Of a DNA stretch of 64,000 nt, positions 19,955 to 28,717 are shown one piece after another (within the stretch, counting starts at the first letter, position 1; every line of letters starts with the position of its first letter). The stretch is from contig PAJV01000078.1 in assembly GCA_002706765.1 (NCBI GenBank), positions 62,001 to 126,000 on the forward strand, written 5' to 3'. The notes below the pieces were generated by a model that made no database searches, was not told the DNA's origin, and saw only the letters and a program-made list of their open reading frames with translations. The position numbers were made by a program, and so were the translations under genes. Source of the stretch: Gimesia sp. Its GTDB lineage: Bacteria > Planctomycetota > Planctomycetia > Planctomycetales > Planctomycetaceae.

Positions 19955-20155
19955 ATGCCTAAGCAAAAGACACATAAAGGAATTAAGAAGCGATTTAAAA
20001 TTACCGCTTCTGGTAAAGCCAAGCACAGGAAAGCGTTTCGCGGTCACATTCTCAGTAAAAAGAGCCCCAAGCGAAAAATCAGACTTCGCGGTGATGGTAT
20101 TGTGACAGGCGCTGAAGCAAAGCTGATTGTGAATGCCCTGCGTCCCAGTTCATAA
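19955..20155 (+). CDS. rpmI: 50S ribosomal protein L35
   Basis: A 66-residue, very basic ribosomal protein. The N-terminus [17 protein letters not shown], the middle [25 protein letters not shown] and the end VNALRPSS fit L35 along the full length. The start ATG has no strong Shine-Dalgarno site. It is followed by rplT after 80 bp, forming the conserved L35-L20 pair. Confidence 0.96.
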   Translation: MPKQKTHKGIKKRFKITASGKAKHRKAFRGHILSKKSPKRKIRLRGDGIVTGAEAKLIVNALRPSS

Positions 20156-20235
20156 CTTTGCCGGGATTCCCGGCTGTCTGAGCCGGGGTCTGTGCTGACA
20201 GAATCAAAATTTAACATCACAGTTGGAAAGTAATA

Positions 20236-20592
20236 ATGCGAGTTCGAAAAGGTGCAGCTCGACGTCGAGCCAAGAAAAGACTGTTCAAAGAAGCCCGGGG
20301 TAATTATGGCGGCCGCAGTAAACTGCTGCGAACTGTCAAAGAAACCCTGATTCGCGCCCGTGTTTACGCATACCGTGACCGCCGCGTGCGTAAACGTGAA
20401 TTTCGTGCTTTGTGGGTGACTCGAATCACTGCTGCCTGCCGTGCACGGGGAACGAATTACTCCCAGTTCATCAATGGTTTGAGTAAAGCTGGAATTTCAC
20501 TGAACCGCAAATCACTCAGTGAACTGGCCATTTACCAGCCACAGATCTTTGACGAAATTGTGAAGGCTGCCAAAGCCGCTTTAGCTGCATAA
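20236..20592 (+). CDS. rplT: 50S ribosomal protein L20
   Basis: A 118-residue basic protein that binds 23S rRNA early in large-subunit assembly. The N-terminus [32 protein letters not shown] and the core [21 protein letters not shown] are diagnostic. Length is standard. It is followed by a strong hairpin terminator at 20633. Confidence 0.97.
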   Translation: MRVRKGAARRRAKKRLFKEARGNYGGRSKLLRTVKETLIRARVYAYRDRRVRKREFRALWVTRITAACRARGTNYSQFINGLSKAGISLNRKSLSELAIYQPQIFDEIVKAAKAALAA

Positions 20593-20632
20593 TTCCAGGT
20601 TGCATTACCTGCTGAGTCAAATGACAAAAATC

Positions 20633-20670
20633 AGCCGGGTCTGTTCGATGAAGCAGCCCCGGCTTTTTTA
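20633..20670 (+). terminator. Rho-independent terminator after rplT
   Basis: AGCCGGGTCTG at 20633-20643 pairs with CAGCCCCGGCT at 20654-20664 with one mismatch, loop TTCGATGAAG, followed by TTTTTTA. It lies 40 bases after the rplT stop. Confidence 0.85.
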
Positions 20671-20830
20671 CGTACCGCTCTCACATTTGATGGTGCGTGG
20701 AACCTGACGACGATTTCCCAAATTGCAGTACGCCTGAATTCAAGGATCTGTTATATTGCCTGACGAACCTGTACAGGTAGAGTCAGGTTCTCTATCAAAA
20801 ATGATTCCCTCTCAGGGAGGACGGGATTAG

Positions 20831-21247
20831 ATGCAGGCAGGCGTGGAGTCAGATCGGGGGAACAGGCGCAGGCCCTGCCGGGGTATTGTGACGTGGCTTT
20901 GTCTGTTCTGTTTCTTGAATCTGACAGCCTGCACGGGCCTCAGGTCGGTCGTGCCCGCCCCTCTGGTCTTCGAAGAACAGTCGACAAAAATTCTGGAGAT
21001 CGCCCCACTGGGCACTCCCAAAGAACAGGCGATCCGGCAGTTAAACGATGCCGGAATCTCAGGTGATTTTTCCTCCAGTCCTTCGATCTACTATTGCGAT
21101 CTCTGGCAGCGGGAAGATGGCACTCAGTGGCATTTAAATGTCGCACTGCTGTTCAAGGAAGATGGAACGCTCTATAAAACGCGACCGGCCCAGGCTGACA
21201 TCAGCTGGGAGCAGGAAGCGTCCGCGACAGAGCAGACAGCGCCCTGA
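20831..21247 (+). CDS. Small predicted lipoprotein
   Basis: A 138-residue protein with a basic N-region, a hydrophobic segment (residues 19-33) and a lipobox LTAC with Cys34. The mature part includes LEIAPLGTPKEQAIRQLNDAGI, which resembles the start of small SmpA/BamE-like lipoprotein folds (a helix that begins with a conserved Gly-T-P), and a strand pair ending in LFKEDGTLYK. I cannot name a function. The first ATG at 20831 is used, and the N-region before the lipobox is rather long. Confidence 0.7.
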   Translation: MQAGVESDRGNRRRPCRGIVTWLCLFCFLNLTACTGLRSVVPAPLVFEEQSTKILEIAPLGTPKEQAIRQLNDAGISGDFSSSPSIYYCDLWQREDGTQWHLNVALLFKEDGTLYKTRPAQADISWEQEASATEQTAP

Positions 21248-21283
21248 AGCGTTCTCCATGCTTCTGACAAGTAACCTGCCAGG

Positions 21284-21733
21284 TCATTGATCGACCGGGT
21301 CTGCGGGTTTCTCGAGCAACTGAATGTGTCCCTGGCAGAATTTGCAGGCTGCGACTGTTCCCAGGTATTTGTGGGCAATCCGCAGTTCTTTGCGACAGTG
21401 CGGGCAATTGGTGTAAAATCCCTGAGAGATCGCTTTGCTGGCATCAATTTTCAAGGCAAACGGCGCCTGGCAGAATTTGCAGGAGACCTGCTTGCCCAGA
21501 TATTTTTTATGGACGCGTAATTCTTTCCGACAGTCAGGGCACTGGAAAAAGTACCCGACCGGAAACGCATCACAGCAGACCGCCAGTTCTTTTAACGGGT
21601 GGAAAGCGGGGATTTCGACTGTGTCATGCTCCAGGTCATCATTGAGCAGTTCACGGCAGGTTTGACAGTGTACCAGATTTGCAGGCATGTCCTCCCCACA
21701 TTGCGGGCAGGGGCCACCGGGCCAGGCGGGCAT
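21284..21733 (-). CDS. Zinc-ribbon protein
   Basis: A 149-residue protein with three paired-cysteine units. CPQCGEDMPANLVHCQTC is at residues 9-26. CPDCRKELRVHKKYLGKQVSCKFC and CPHCRKELRIAHKYLGTVAACKFC follow; these two are duplicates of each other. Each unit can hold one zinc. No catalytic domain, signal or membrane segment is present. Such proteins are common in planctomycetes, often as scaffolds or nucleic-acid binders, but the role here is unknown. It is convergent with the lipoprotein gene. Confidence 0.75.
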   Translation of the reverse strand: MPAWPGGPCPQCGEDMPANLVHCQTCRELLNDDLEHDTVEIPAFHPLKELAVCCDAFPVGYFFQCPDCRKELRVHKKYLGKQVSCKFCQAPFALKIDASKAISQGFYTNCPHCRKELRIAHKYLGTVAACKFCQGHIQLLEKPADPVDQ

Positions 21734-21955
21734 AATAAATCCTTGTTATTCAATCAATCAGTCAGTTTTCAGGTTACTGAAGTTTTGAGATGGCCCGTAT
21801 CTCAGTGGAAGTGTTACTTTGATGTCATCAATACCGTAGAGATCACATCGTGGATGTGCTTTATTCTATTGAACTGTCGATAGCCGGATTATAGCAAACT
21901 CACAGGCAGAATGAATCAAATTTTGCCACGTTCAGGAGACATTCCCGGCAGAAGC

Positions 21956-23221
21956 TCATTTCTGAGGTTGCAGACAGTACAGATGCTTGAAGGTTCTCAG
22001 AAACATCTGGCCGTTGGCAACCACCACCGTCGCGTGGCTGGGATCTCCCAGTTTGACTTTTCCGTGTGACTTGAACTGGGGTGAGGCTTCGAGCAGGGCA
22101 AGATCACCATTTTCATTGATGCAGTACAGGACGCCGTTGATGCAGACCGGTGAGCTGCTGAAGTCTCCGTCAACGCGTTCGGTCCAGACGTTTTTCTGAG
22201 TTGCCAGATCCACGCAGCTGACGACGCCGGCATCTCCCCAGAGGTAGAGATGACCTTCGTAAACAACGGGAGTCGGAACGTAAGGAAGTTTGGTAGATCG
22301 CTGATATTTGATGTGGGTTTCTTTGATGTTCCCGGAGCCGGTGGGATCGACGCCGTACAGCAGCTTACCTCTGCCACCGCCGCCGCAAGTGGCGAAAATC
22401 AGCCCTTCGCCGTAAACGGGTGAGGAAACCGTTCGCTGGGGAAATTCTCCAGTGGTCCAGTTCACTTTGCCTGTTTCGGGATCTAGGCTGCTCACGCCGG
22501 TTGCGCCACTGACACAGATCAGCTGCGGTCCGGTATTGGGATGGTTGATAATGATGGGGGTCGCGTAGGAAGTTCTCCGAACCGCCCGCTCTGCCTGCCA
22601 GACCGTTTCGCCCGTCTTTTTATTGAACGCGGTGACGAAGCTGGGACCCATCTGATCGTTGGTGGCGATCACGAGATTTTTGTAGATGATGGGAGAGCTG
22701 CCATGCCCGTGCTGGCTGTTAAAGGCTCCCAGGTTGCGTTCCCAGATTTTGTTGCCTTCCAGATCGTAGGCAATCAGCAGGTAGGATTCTTCGTCTGCAA
22801 ATTCGACATAGACATGTTCGCCATCAGTGGCAGGGGTGCTGGAGGCCCAGCTGCCCTTGCGATGCTTATGGCTCTTTTTCAGTTTGGTTTCCCGTCGCCA
22901 TTTTTCTTTCCCGGTTTTGGGGTCGATGCAGAACAGGTACCGGGTTTCACCTTCGTCGATTGCCGAAGTGACGAACAGGTTGTCTCCCCAGACCGAGGGG
23001 GAAGAGTGTCCTATTCCCGGCAGTTCCCTATGCCAGGCGTAGTCTTTCTCTGTCCACTCCAGGGGGAAGCCCTTTTCGTCGGAAATGCCAGAGCCGTCAG
23101 CGCCCCGAAAGCGGGGCCAGTTTTCGGCCTGCAGAGAGCTCAGCAGGGTAAAAGAGCAGCATACGATCAGCATGATCCGCAGGGTCTGGGTAAAACAGCG
23201 GTTGGAAAGTAGTCTGTTCAT
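21956..23221 (-). CDS. Exported PQQ-type beta-propeller protein
   Basis: A 421-residue protein with a signal peptide (about residues 15-32, ending SLQAENWPRFRG). The mature part is a propeller of outer-membrane BamB/PQQ-like blades with repeated tryptophan-docking motifs: DPKTGKEKWRRE, DLEGNKIWERN, NKKTGETVWQA, DPETGKVNWT and DLATQKNVWTE. It has no dehydrogenase active site, so a scaffold or binding role is more likely than PQQ enzymology. The opening NWPRFRGADGSGISDEKGFP is a recurrent planctomycete form. It is monocistronic. Confidence 0.88.
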   Translation of the reverse strand: MNRLLSNRCFTQTLRIMLIVCCSFTLLSSLQAENWPRFRGADGSGISDEKGFPLEWTEKDYAWHRELPGIGHSSPSVWGDNLFVTSAIDEGETRYLFCIDPKTGKEKWRRETKLKKSHKHRKGSWASSTPATDGEHVYVEFADEESYLLIAYDLEGNKIWERNLGAFNSQHGHGSSPIIYKNLVIATNDQMGPSFVTAFNKKTGETVWQAERAVRRTSYATPIIINHPNTGPQLICVSGATGVSSLDPETGKVNWTTGEFPQRTVSSPVYGEGLIFATCGGGGRGKLLYGVDPTGSGNIKETHIKYQRSTKLPYVPTPVVYEGHLYLWGDAGVVSCVDLATQKNVWTERVDGDFSSSPVCINGVLYCINENGDLALLEASPQFKSHGKVKLGDPSHATVVVANGQMFLRTFKHLYCLQPQK

Positions 23222-23359
23222 GGGAGATTCTCATTTGAGGCAGGAGGTAATTCAGATTTCACACAATAAGCTTGACGAATTTTATGTTCTGGTGCAAGTT
23301 AATTGAATATAATAAATGTCCGGGCTATCGTAAGTAAATAGGGCGTACTGATTTCGGCA

Positions 23360-25492
23360 ATGTTTGCGGGGCGGGTGCCTGTTGGCTCTTACAAGAGGGA
23401 TCACGTTCGCTGTTTCTCAGGCAGTGGAACGAGTCCTGTGTCATCATACATGCATAATTCTGAAAAGAAAAACTCAAACGTGACTTCCTCTGTAGCGTAT
23501 CTGATTATTCAGGAACTGGAAGAGCGGGGAAAGGTGTATCGCCTGGTAGATCGCCAGGTGACGACGATTGGTCGCGCGCCAACGAACCGGATTGTGCTTG
23601 ATGATGAGGTCTGCAGCCGCAACCATTGTGAGATTTTCTACAGTGACTCGGCCTGGTATATCCGCGATCTGGGCAGCCGCAACGGGACCCTGGTGCAGGG
23701 AATTGCCATCAGTCAGGATTATGAACTCCAGGAAGGGGATGTCGTCGAGATTGGCGATAGTCAGGCGATCTTTACGTTTGATGTTTCCCGTTTTTCCTCG
23801 CGTCCCACGTCAGATGGTTCCAGTGCGGAGCTGGAGAGTGCGACCATGGGGGCAGGGCATCAGTCCAGCTGGGACGAGTTTAATGTCCCCGAGATCATCC
23901 AGCGTAAGAGCCATACGCGTTTTCACACGCCGCCACCTGTTTCTCATTCAGACCGGGATCGGGATCGAACCAGCCGTGAGCTGGGGCGACTGTATCGCCT
24001 GGCGCTGGATATGGGCAATGTCCAGTCCGAACTGGAACTCTCGCAGATTGTCTTAAACGGACTGTTTGAGGGGACCAGTGCCGACATTGGAGCCATTTTA
24101 TATTTTGATTCAACGCAGCAGCACCAGCCACTCAAGCCTGAACACCTGAAGGTCATCGCTTTTCAATCGGTCGATGAACTACCTTACCAGAAGCCGTCTC
24201 AATTACTGTCCGAAATGGTATTTGACGAGGGGGATGCGATCCTGGCTCACAATATCGCCGATGACAGCAAGCTGTCGACGCGGGACAGCCTGGGGAAGAT
24301 CCATGCCCAGAGCGTCATCTGTGCGCCGCTGCGAAACAAACGGGGAGTTGCGGGGCTGATTCACCTGTATTCAACCAATCCTGATAATCCACTCGATTCG
24401 GATGATCTGGAGTTCACGCTGGCTCTCGCGGATCAACTGGCGATCTCGTTACAGAACCTGAGTGAGAAGCTGCGTCTCTCGGACGGTCTGGCGCGGATGG
24501 AGGGCGAGAATAAAGCCCTGCGGGAGCAGCTCGAGCTGGAGAGCGAACTGGTGGGGAAAAGCCCCAGCATGATCGCGATGAAGGAGCAGATCCTGCGGAT
24601 CGCGCCGACCGATGCGAGTGTGTTGATTCGTGGTGAAAGCGGGGTCGGGAAAGAGCTGGTAGCCCGGGCCATTCATTTCAACAGCCAGCGAAAGAAGCAG
24701 CCCTTCGTCTGTATGAATTGTGCGGCCCTGAGCGAAGGCCTGCTGGAGAGTGAACTGTTCGGCCATGAAAAGGGCGCCTTTACGGGTGCGACCGGTCAGA
24801 AGCCCGGAAAATTCGAACAGGCACACAAGGGGACCCTGTTTCTGGATGAAGTCGGGGAAATGTCTCTGGCTGTGCAGGCAAAGTTCCTGCGTGTGCTGGA
24901 AGGTCATGCTTTCGAGCGAGTAGGGGGCAGTGTATCGATCAATGTTGATGTGAGAGTGGTGGCTGCGACAAACCGGGATATGGAGAAAGCAGTCGCCAAA
25001 GGGATTTTCAGGCAGGATCTTTATTTTCGACTGCATGTCGTGGAGGTCAGTGTTGACCCGCTGCGCGTGCGTACTGATGACATCCTGTTGCTGGCTGATT
25101 ATTTCCTGAATCGCTTTGTGGTCAAAACAGGGCGTCCCATACGTGGGTTTACAGAGGAAGCCAGGGAACTGCTGGAAGCGTATCACTGGCCGGGCAATGT
25201 CCGGGAACTGCAGAATACGATCGAACGGGCTTTCATATTGTGTACCGGCGATATTCTGGATGCCTCGGATATTCAACTGTCCGCAGTGGGAATGGAAAGC
25301 GATCCGCAAAATGTACTGCCTGTGTCTCATGCCCGTTTCCGTGAAGTCTCGCTGGAGATGGTGGAGCAGGAACATATCCTGGCAGTGCTGGATAATACCA
25401 ACTGGAATAAGTCGCGATCGGCGCAGATACTGGGCATCGAACGCTCCACTCTGGATCGGAAATTGAAACGTTATGGCATCAATCGACCCTGA
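23360..25492 (+). CDS. FHA-GAF-sigma54 activator with Fis-type HTH
   Basis: A 710-residue regulator. An FHA domain (about residues 48-145; [21 protein letters not shown] and DLGSRNGT) should read phosphothreonine. A GAF domain follows (about 220-375). The AAA+ domain has Walker A GESGVGKE at 425-432, the sigma54-contact loop GAFTGA at 472-477, and Walker [11 protein letters not shown]. The C-terminal Fis helix-turn-helix is [21 protein letters not shown]. All residues needed for sigma54-dependent activation are present. A later ATG at 23450 is an equally possible start, since the first 30 residues are not conserved. The FHA input suggests control by a Ser/Thr kinase; the target genes are unknown. 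Confidence 0.93.
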   Translation: MFAGRVPVGSYKRDHVRCFSGSGTSPVSSYMHNSEKKNSNVTSSVAYLIIQELEERGKVYRLVDRQVTTIGRAPTNRIVLDDEVCSRNHCEIFYSDSAWYIRDLGSRNGTLVQGIAISQDYELQEGDVVEIGDSQAIFTFDVSRFSSRPTSDGSSAELESATMGAGHQSSWDEFNVPEIIQRKSHTRFHTPPPVSHSDRDRDRTSRELGRLYRLALDMGNVQSELELSQIVLNGLFEGTSADIGAILYFDSTQQHQPLKPEHLKVIAFQSVDELPYQKPSQLLSEMVFDEGDAILAHNIADDSKLSTRDSLGKIHAQSVICAPLRNKRGVAGLIHLYSTNPDNPLDSDDLEFTLALADQLAISLQNLSEKLRLSDGLARMEGENKALREQLELESELVGKSPSMIAMKEQILRIAPTDASVLIRGESGVGKELVARAIHFNSQRKKQPFVCMNCAALSEGLLESELFGHEKGAFTGATGQKPGKFEQAHKGTLFLDEVGEMSLAVQAKFLRVLEGHAFERVGGSVSINVDVRVVAATNRDMEKAVAKGIFRQDLYFRLHVVEVSVDPLRVRTDDILLLADYFLNRFVVKTGRPIRGFTEEARELLEAYHWPGNVRELQNTIERAFILCTGDILDASDIQLSAVGMESDPQNVLPVSHARFREVSLEMVEQEHILAVLDNTNWNKSRSAQILGIERSTLDRKLKRYGINRP

Positions 25493-25995
25493 GTTGTGAA
25501 CGAGTGCTACTGTTGTATGTTGTCACCATGTGGTTTTGATTCATCAAAATTTCTGCAGATTCAGCCGAAACAGACGAGAAAATCTGATTCTCAGGGGACT
25601 GTTGCCTGCTGAGGGATTCGATTTCAGAGTAGTTTGCAAAAATGTGAAAAATCTTGTTGACATTTTACCATAAAAACTCAAGAATTGTCCTAGAAACAGG
25701 GGATACTTATTGGGTGTCCTCTCTTGCGGTTTTCAACTGCAGCCAAAAAATTCGGGATGTTTTTTAACCACCAATTTAGAAGAGTTTCCCACCTGAAAAA
25801 ACTTCCCACACCCTTGGAGGGTGTTGCTTTCAATCTCCCAAATAACGCAATGGATGCGTACGCTACGAGCGATTGAATTTCTCGGTTTGGTAGAGATGAC
25901 TGATTGTTTTGTTCCACGTAGAAGGTTTGTCCACTCATATGGTATGGGTGGAGATTCTGGACTTTTGTAATTGTTGTTGGAGAAAGAAGAAGAGA
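25493..25995 (+). promoter_or_regulatory. 503-bp intergenic region with a candidate promoter
   Basis: No gene is supported. TTGACA at 25657-25662 is a perfect -35 hexamer, with a weak -10 (AAGAAT, 25680-25685) after 17 bases. A short stem CACCC-TTGGA-GGGTG lies near 25808. These may drive the acidic protein at 25996, but the distance of about 300 bases leaves a long leader. Confidence 0.35.
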
Positions 25996-26325
25996 ATGTC
26001 GGCATTTTTGATGGGTACGGATGACGTTGAGACTCTTTCATACGAACTTGAAGATGATCAGTCATTGGTCAGCTACGAAGATGGTGATTACCAGGATTTT
26101 TCTGGTGAAGATGGGTATGATCCCAACTTCGATGCCCTGTTCGGTGAAGAAGAGTACCGGGAAATGGGCATTAACCCGGACGAAGCAACACAGGCGAAGC
26201 CTGGTTCAGAACAGAAAGTTCTGATGCTGGCTGCACGCTATGCTGCTGGTCTGCCACTCTGGAATAACAGTGATTGTTATGATCACGGTCCAGGGGAAAA
26301 CCTGCTGCAGGGACTTCTTGCTTAA
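25996..26325 (+). CDS. Small acidic protein of unknown function
   Basis: A 109-residue protein, strongly acidic in its first 65 residues (ETLSYELEDDQSLVSYEDGD, then FSGEDGYDPNFDALFGEEEY). The C-terminal half is less charged and ends DHGPGENLLQGLLA. No signal peptide, membrane segment or known domain. I use the ATG at 25996 because GAAGAAGAGA precedes it; an earlier start at 25909 would add a cysteine-rich, unlikely leader. A strong hairpin follows the stop. I do not recognise the family. Confidence 0.6.
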   Translation: MSAFLMGTDDVETLSYELEDDQSLVSYEDGDYQDFSGEDGYDPNFDALFGEEEYREMGINPDEATQAKPGSEQKVLMLAARYAAGLPLWNNSDCYDHGPGENLLQGLLA

Positions 26326-26383
26326 AATCATCGATTTCGCAGCGTCTTTTTTCACAACGCGAATCGTAATGTTCACGATAGAA

Positions 26384-26417
26384 AAGGGTCTTCAGTCAAT
26401 TGGCTGAAGACCCTTTC
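26384..26417 (+). terminator. Hairpin terminator after the acidic protein gene
   Basis: AAGGGTCTTCAG pairs exactly with CTGAAGACCCTT around the loop TCAATTGG, 58 bases after the stop. The T run is short (TTT then CC), so termination may be partial. Confidence 0.6.
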
Positions 26418-26586
26418 CTTGCGCTGAGACAGACGACTTGTCTCGTATCCCTGCTATTAACAGTTGGATGGATGACGTGACACAGAAGGTGATGAGGTGT
26501 GTCCTCTTGCTCTTTGCTGCAATCGCTCTTGAGGCGGTTCAGCAGTATCGGGTCGCCATCGTCGCCTGCCGCTTCCAGAGGGGCTG

Positions 26587-27137
26587 TTGGACGTGAAGGT
26601 GGTCTTCTCTGCGAATCAGAAGCGCTCTGGTGTGTTCTTTTCGCCTGCCGGGAACTCACCAGGTACCGCCTCTGTTGAACTGAATCGGTTTATAGACACC
26701 GAAGTCAGCCTCAGAACCGGGCTCTGGTCACTGGCTGGGACGCTTTCCGTTCCGGTAGTGGAGGGGAAGCTGCCAACTGTCGTGTTGGTACACGGCATCG
26801 ACCCACACAAGATCGGAAAGAAATGATTGGGCTTCCTCAGCCATTTCTGATCCTGCAGGGGCAGCGGGATTATCAGTCGGCGATGGACGACTTCGCGAAG
26901 TGAAAACAGGCTTTTAGGCTGGGGCAGTTTTTCGGTAGTCTCTTCAGGGCTGTTTGGGCCGAGTATCATAGATTGAAAGACGCTTCGGTTCATTGTGATG
27001 GGCTCTGCAAAACCGGAAGCCAGGTTGTCAGGTTCGAGGCCCGCCCTGAATCGAATCGCCCGTTGCTGGCAGGTGAGGAGCCGGGGGCTGCCGCGGATTA
27101 CATGATTCCAGGCAATGTGGCAAAGAGGGTGGTTTAG
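26587..27137 (+). pseudogene. Decayed alpha/beta hydrolase gene, split by a 90-bp repeat
   Basis: The first part reads DTEVSLRTGLWSLAGTLSVP and then KLPTVVLVHG, which is the beginning of a serine alpha/beta hydrolase core. A shift of frame with loss of the central part (including the nucleophile region) leads to PFLILQGQRDYQSAMDDFAK, which is the acid-residue region, followed by a TGA where the family has Trp, then KQAF. The repeat copy at 26915-27007 intervenes. After it, VRFEARPESNRPLLAGEEPG and ADYMIPGNVAKRVV match the C-terminus of the same family, with the catalytic His replaced (NRP for NHL). The gene is clearly dead. Remnants may begin further upstream, near 26470. Confidence 0.75.
26915..27007 (+). 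repeat. Dispersed 90-bp element, copy E (diverged)
   Basis: The core is 26917-27005 (89 bp), flanked by TA on the left and TG on the right. It aligns end to end with copy A: GGCTGGGGCAG for GACTGTGTCCAG, the shared TCTTCAGGG/TCTCCAGGG block, GAGTATCATAGATTGA, and the end GTGATGGGCTC. It lies within the hydrolase pseudogene, so an insertion event can be recognised. It is the most diverged of the five copies apart from copy D. Confidence 0.75.
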
Positions 27138-27554
27138 GGCGTCACGGGTTGGCTCTCCGCTCAGAAGTAATTCATCCATCAACGTTTCCGCTGAAGAGTC
27201 CTTCTGTCAGTCACTTCGTTCTCGCCCCTGGTGGCAGGGTGACTCGCTTGTGTGTGAGAGTGGCAGCGGGCTTACGCACACTTTTTGAGCATCCCTGAGA
27301 GCACCCGCAAAAAAACGACGCACACAGAAACTTCATGTTGGAACCTTGTTTATTTGCAGCCAGTTAAGATTCGGTTCAAAGTTGATTTAACTAAGTCTTG
27401 AGCATTGAAACAGATACACTTCTCGCGTATACACTCTCAGTGGATTGCGAATGCTGTTTTTTGGGAACAGTTTTCATTTCGGCACATGATTCGCGACTGT
27501 TCTGAAAACAGTACAAAACAAAGCCGACACACTTTTTTAAGTTGGATGATTGCA
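27138..27554. other. Intergenic region, 417 bp, with two inverted repeats
   Basis: No gene is supported. Two short inverted repeats with the same arms occur near the downstream gene: CTGTT...AACAG at 27454-27470 and ACTGTT-CTGAA-AACAGT at 27496-27512. They may be a pair of operators for the BON-like gene. The spacings (9 and 7 between CTGT and ACAG) do not fit the enterobacterial LexA box of 8. Confidence 0.4.
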
Positions 27555-27896
27555 ATGTCTTTGCAAATTTTACAAAAGCCTCAGCGTCCCGTTGCAGAAG
27601 AAACAATCACAGTAGAACCGCGTTTTGAGCGTGTGGAAAATCAGCCGGAACGGGAAGTTTCCCGGCAGCTGACTGCAGCCTGGGATTCCTGTCCTGCTCC
27701 TGCGAAGCTGGAATCAGAGATTCATTCTGGCACACATCATCAGGTTCAGAATGTCAAAGTCCGTTGTGACCATGCAGGGATCACGGTCTACGGCGTCAGC
27801 TCCAGCTACTATCTGAAGCAACTGGTCACGCAAACCGTGCAGACGTTTGCACCCTCGATTCCCCTGATGAATCGAGTGCTGGTTCAGGCCAAATAA
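27555..27896 (+). CDS. Small BON-domain-like protein
   Basis: A 113-residue protein. The C-terminal half (HHQVQNVKVRCDHAGITVYG, then SSYYLKQLVTQTVQTFAP and NRVLVQ) has the strand-helix-strand pattern of a BON domain, which in other proteins contacts membranes or phospholipid. No signal peptide is seen with the start at 27555; ATG codons at 27546 and further upstream are alternatives. The first 45 residues are acidic and unrecognised. It ends 154 bp before the shared terminator with greA. Confidence 0.6.
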   Translation: MSLQILQKPQRPVAEETITVEPRFERVENQPEREVSRQLTAAWDSCPAPAKLESEIHSGTHHQVQNVKVRCDHAGITVYGVSSSYYLKQLVTQTVQTFAPSIPLMNRVLVQAK

Positions 27897-28050
27897 TCTG
27901 TAGCCGGTTGAGAATCGCATCTGCGAGGCACGTGGGCCTCTGGTTGTGGGAAACTGAGATGCTCTCAATCTGCAACCCTGATACAGCATGGCCAGTACAA
28001 CCCGGGATGTCTGACGACTTTTCTCTTCTGTCTGGAATCAAACCATATAA

Positions 28051-28085
28051 AAAAGCGGCGTGAGTCATATCTCACGCCGCTTTTT
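28051..28085. terminator. Bidirectional terminator between the BON-like gene and greA
   Basis: AAAAGCGGCGTGAG pairs with CTCACGCCGCTTTT around TCATAT, with T runs on both strands. It should end transcripts from both converging genes. Confidence 0.9.
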
Positions 28086-28107
28086 ATGTTTTCTGTGCCG
28101 GATGAAC

Positions 28108-28584
28108 TCAGTCTTCAATTTCCAGGACTTCAAACCGGAGCGTCCCTGAAGGGACTTCCACTTCGACCTTGTCTCCGACTTTTCTGTTGAGCAGGCCTTC
28201 TGCGAGCGGGCTGGACGTGAGAATCTTCATGACTTCACCCAGATAGTCTTCTTCACCCGGCCCCACGAATTCGTATTTCTCATCCAGTCCGTCATCCAGG
28301 TTCTTTACGGTGACGATCGAGCCGAATGTGACGACTCCTTTGGGCATCGTGGATTTGTCGGCGATATAGCAGTTGGCCAGTTTGGATTTCAGCTGATTGA
28401 TCTTCGCCTGGGTCATGCCCTGTGCTTCACGCTGGGCATGGTATTCGGTATTTTCTTTCAAATCACCTTCTGCACGGGCATCTGCGATTTTTTCCGCGAT
28501 CTCAGGCATGACGTCGCTTTCGAGATGTCGAATTTCTTCGCGCAGCTTATCATAACCTTCTTGTGTGATTGGATGACGGTCCAT
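28108..28584 (-). CDS. greA: Transcription elongation factor GreA
   Basis: A 158-residue factor that stimulates transcript cleavage in backtracked RNA polymerase. The N-terminal coiled coil (about residues 8-75) ends in [22 protein letters not shown], with the acidic tip residues (D-x-x-E in ARAEGDLKE) needed for cleavage. The C-terminal FKBP-like domain includes [21 protein letters not shown]. Length is normal. It is monocistronic between the terminator at 28051 and its own promoter region. Confidence 0.96.
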   Translation of the reverse strand: MDRHPITQEGYDKLREEIRHLESDVMPEIAEKIADARAEGDLKENTEYHAQREAQGMTQAKINQLKSKLANCYIADKSTMPKGVVTFGSIVTVKNLDDGLDEKYEFVGPGEEDYLGEVMKILTSSPLAEGLLNRKVGDKVEVEVPSGTLRFEVLEIED

Positions 28585-28717
28585 CTTTTTGACTCCCGAT
28601 TCGTGCTATCTTCAGTTTTGTTGTTCATTATATAGCAAAAACGGGCGACGCGGAGTGCCACCCGTTTTTGCAAAGACTTGTTATACAGGCATTATAACAG
28701 AAAACCTGCCTGAAATG

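Noticed and set aside
27454-27470. Possible LexA (SOS) box
   Set aside because: The CTGT and ACAG half-sites are 9 and 7 bases apart instead of 8, and the gene has no SOS link.
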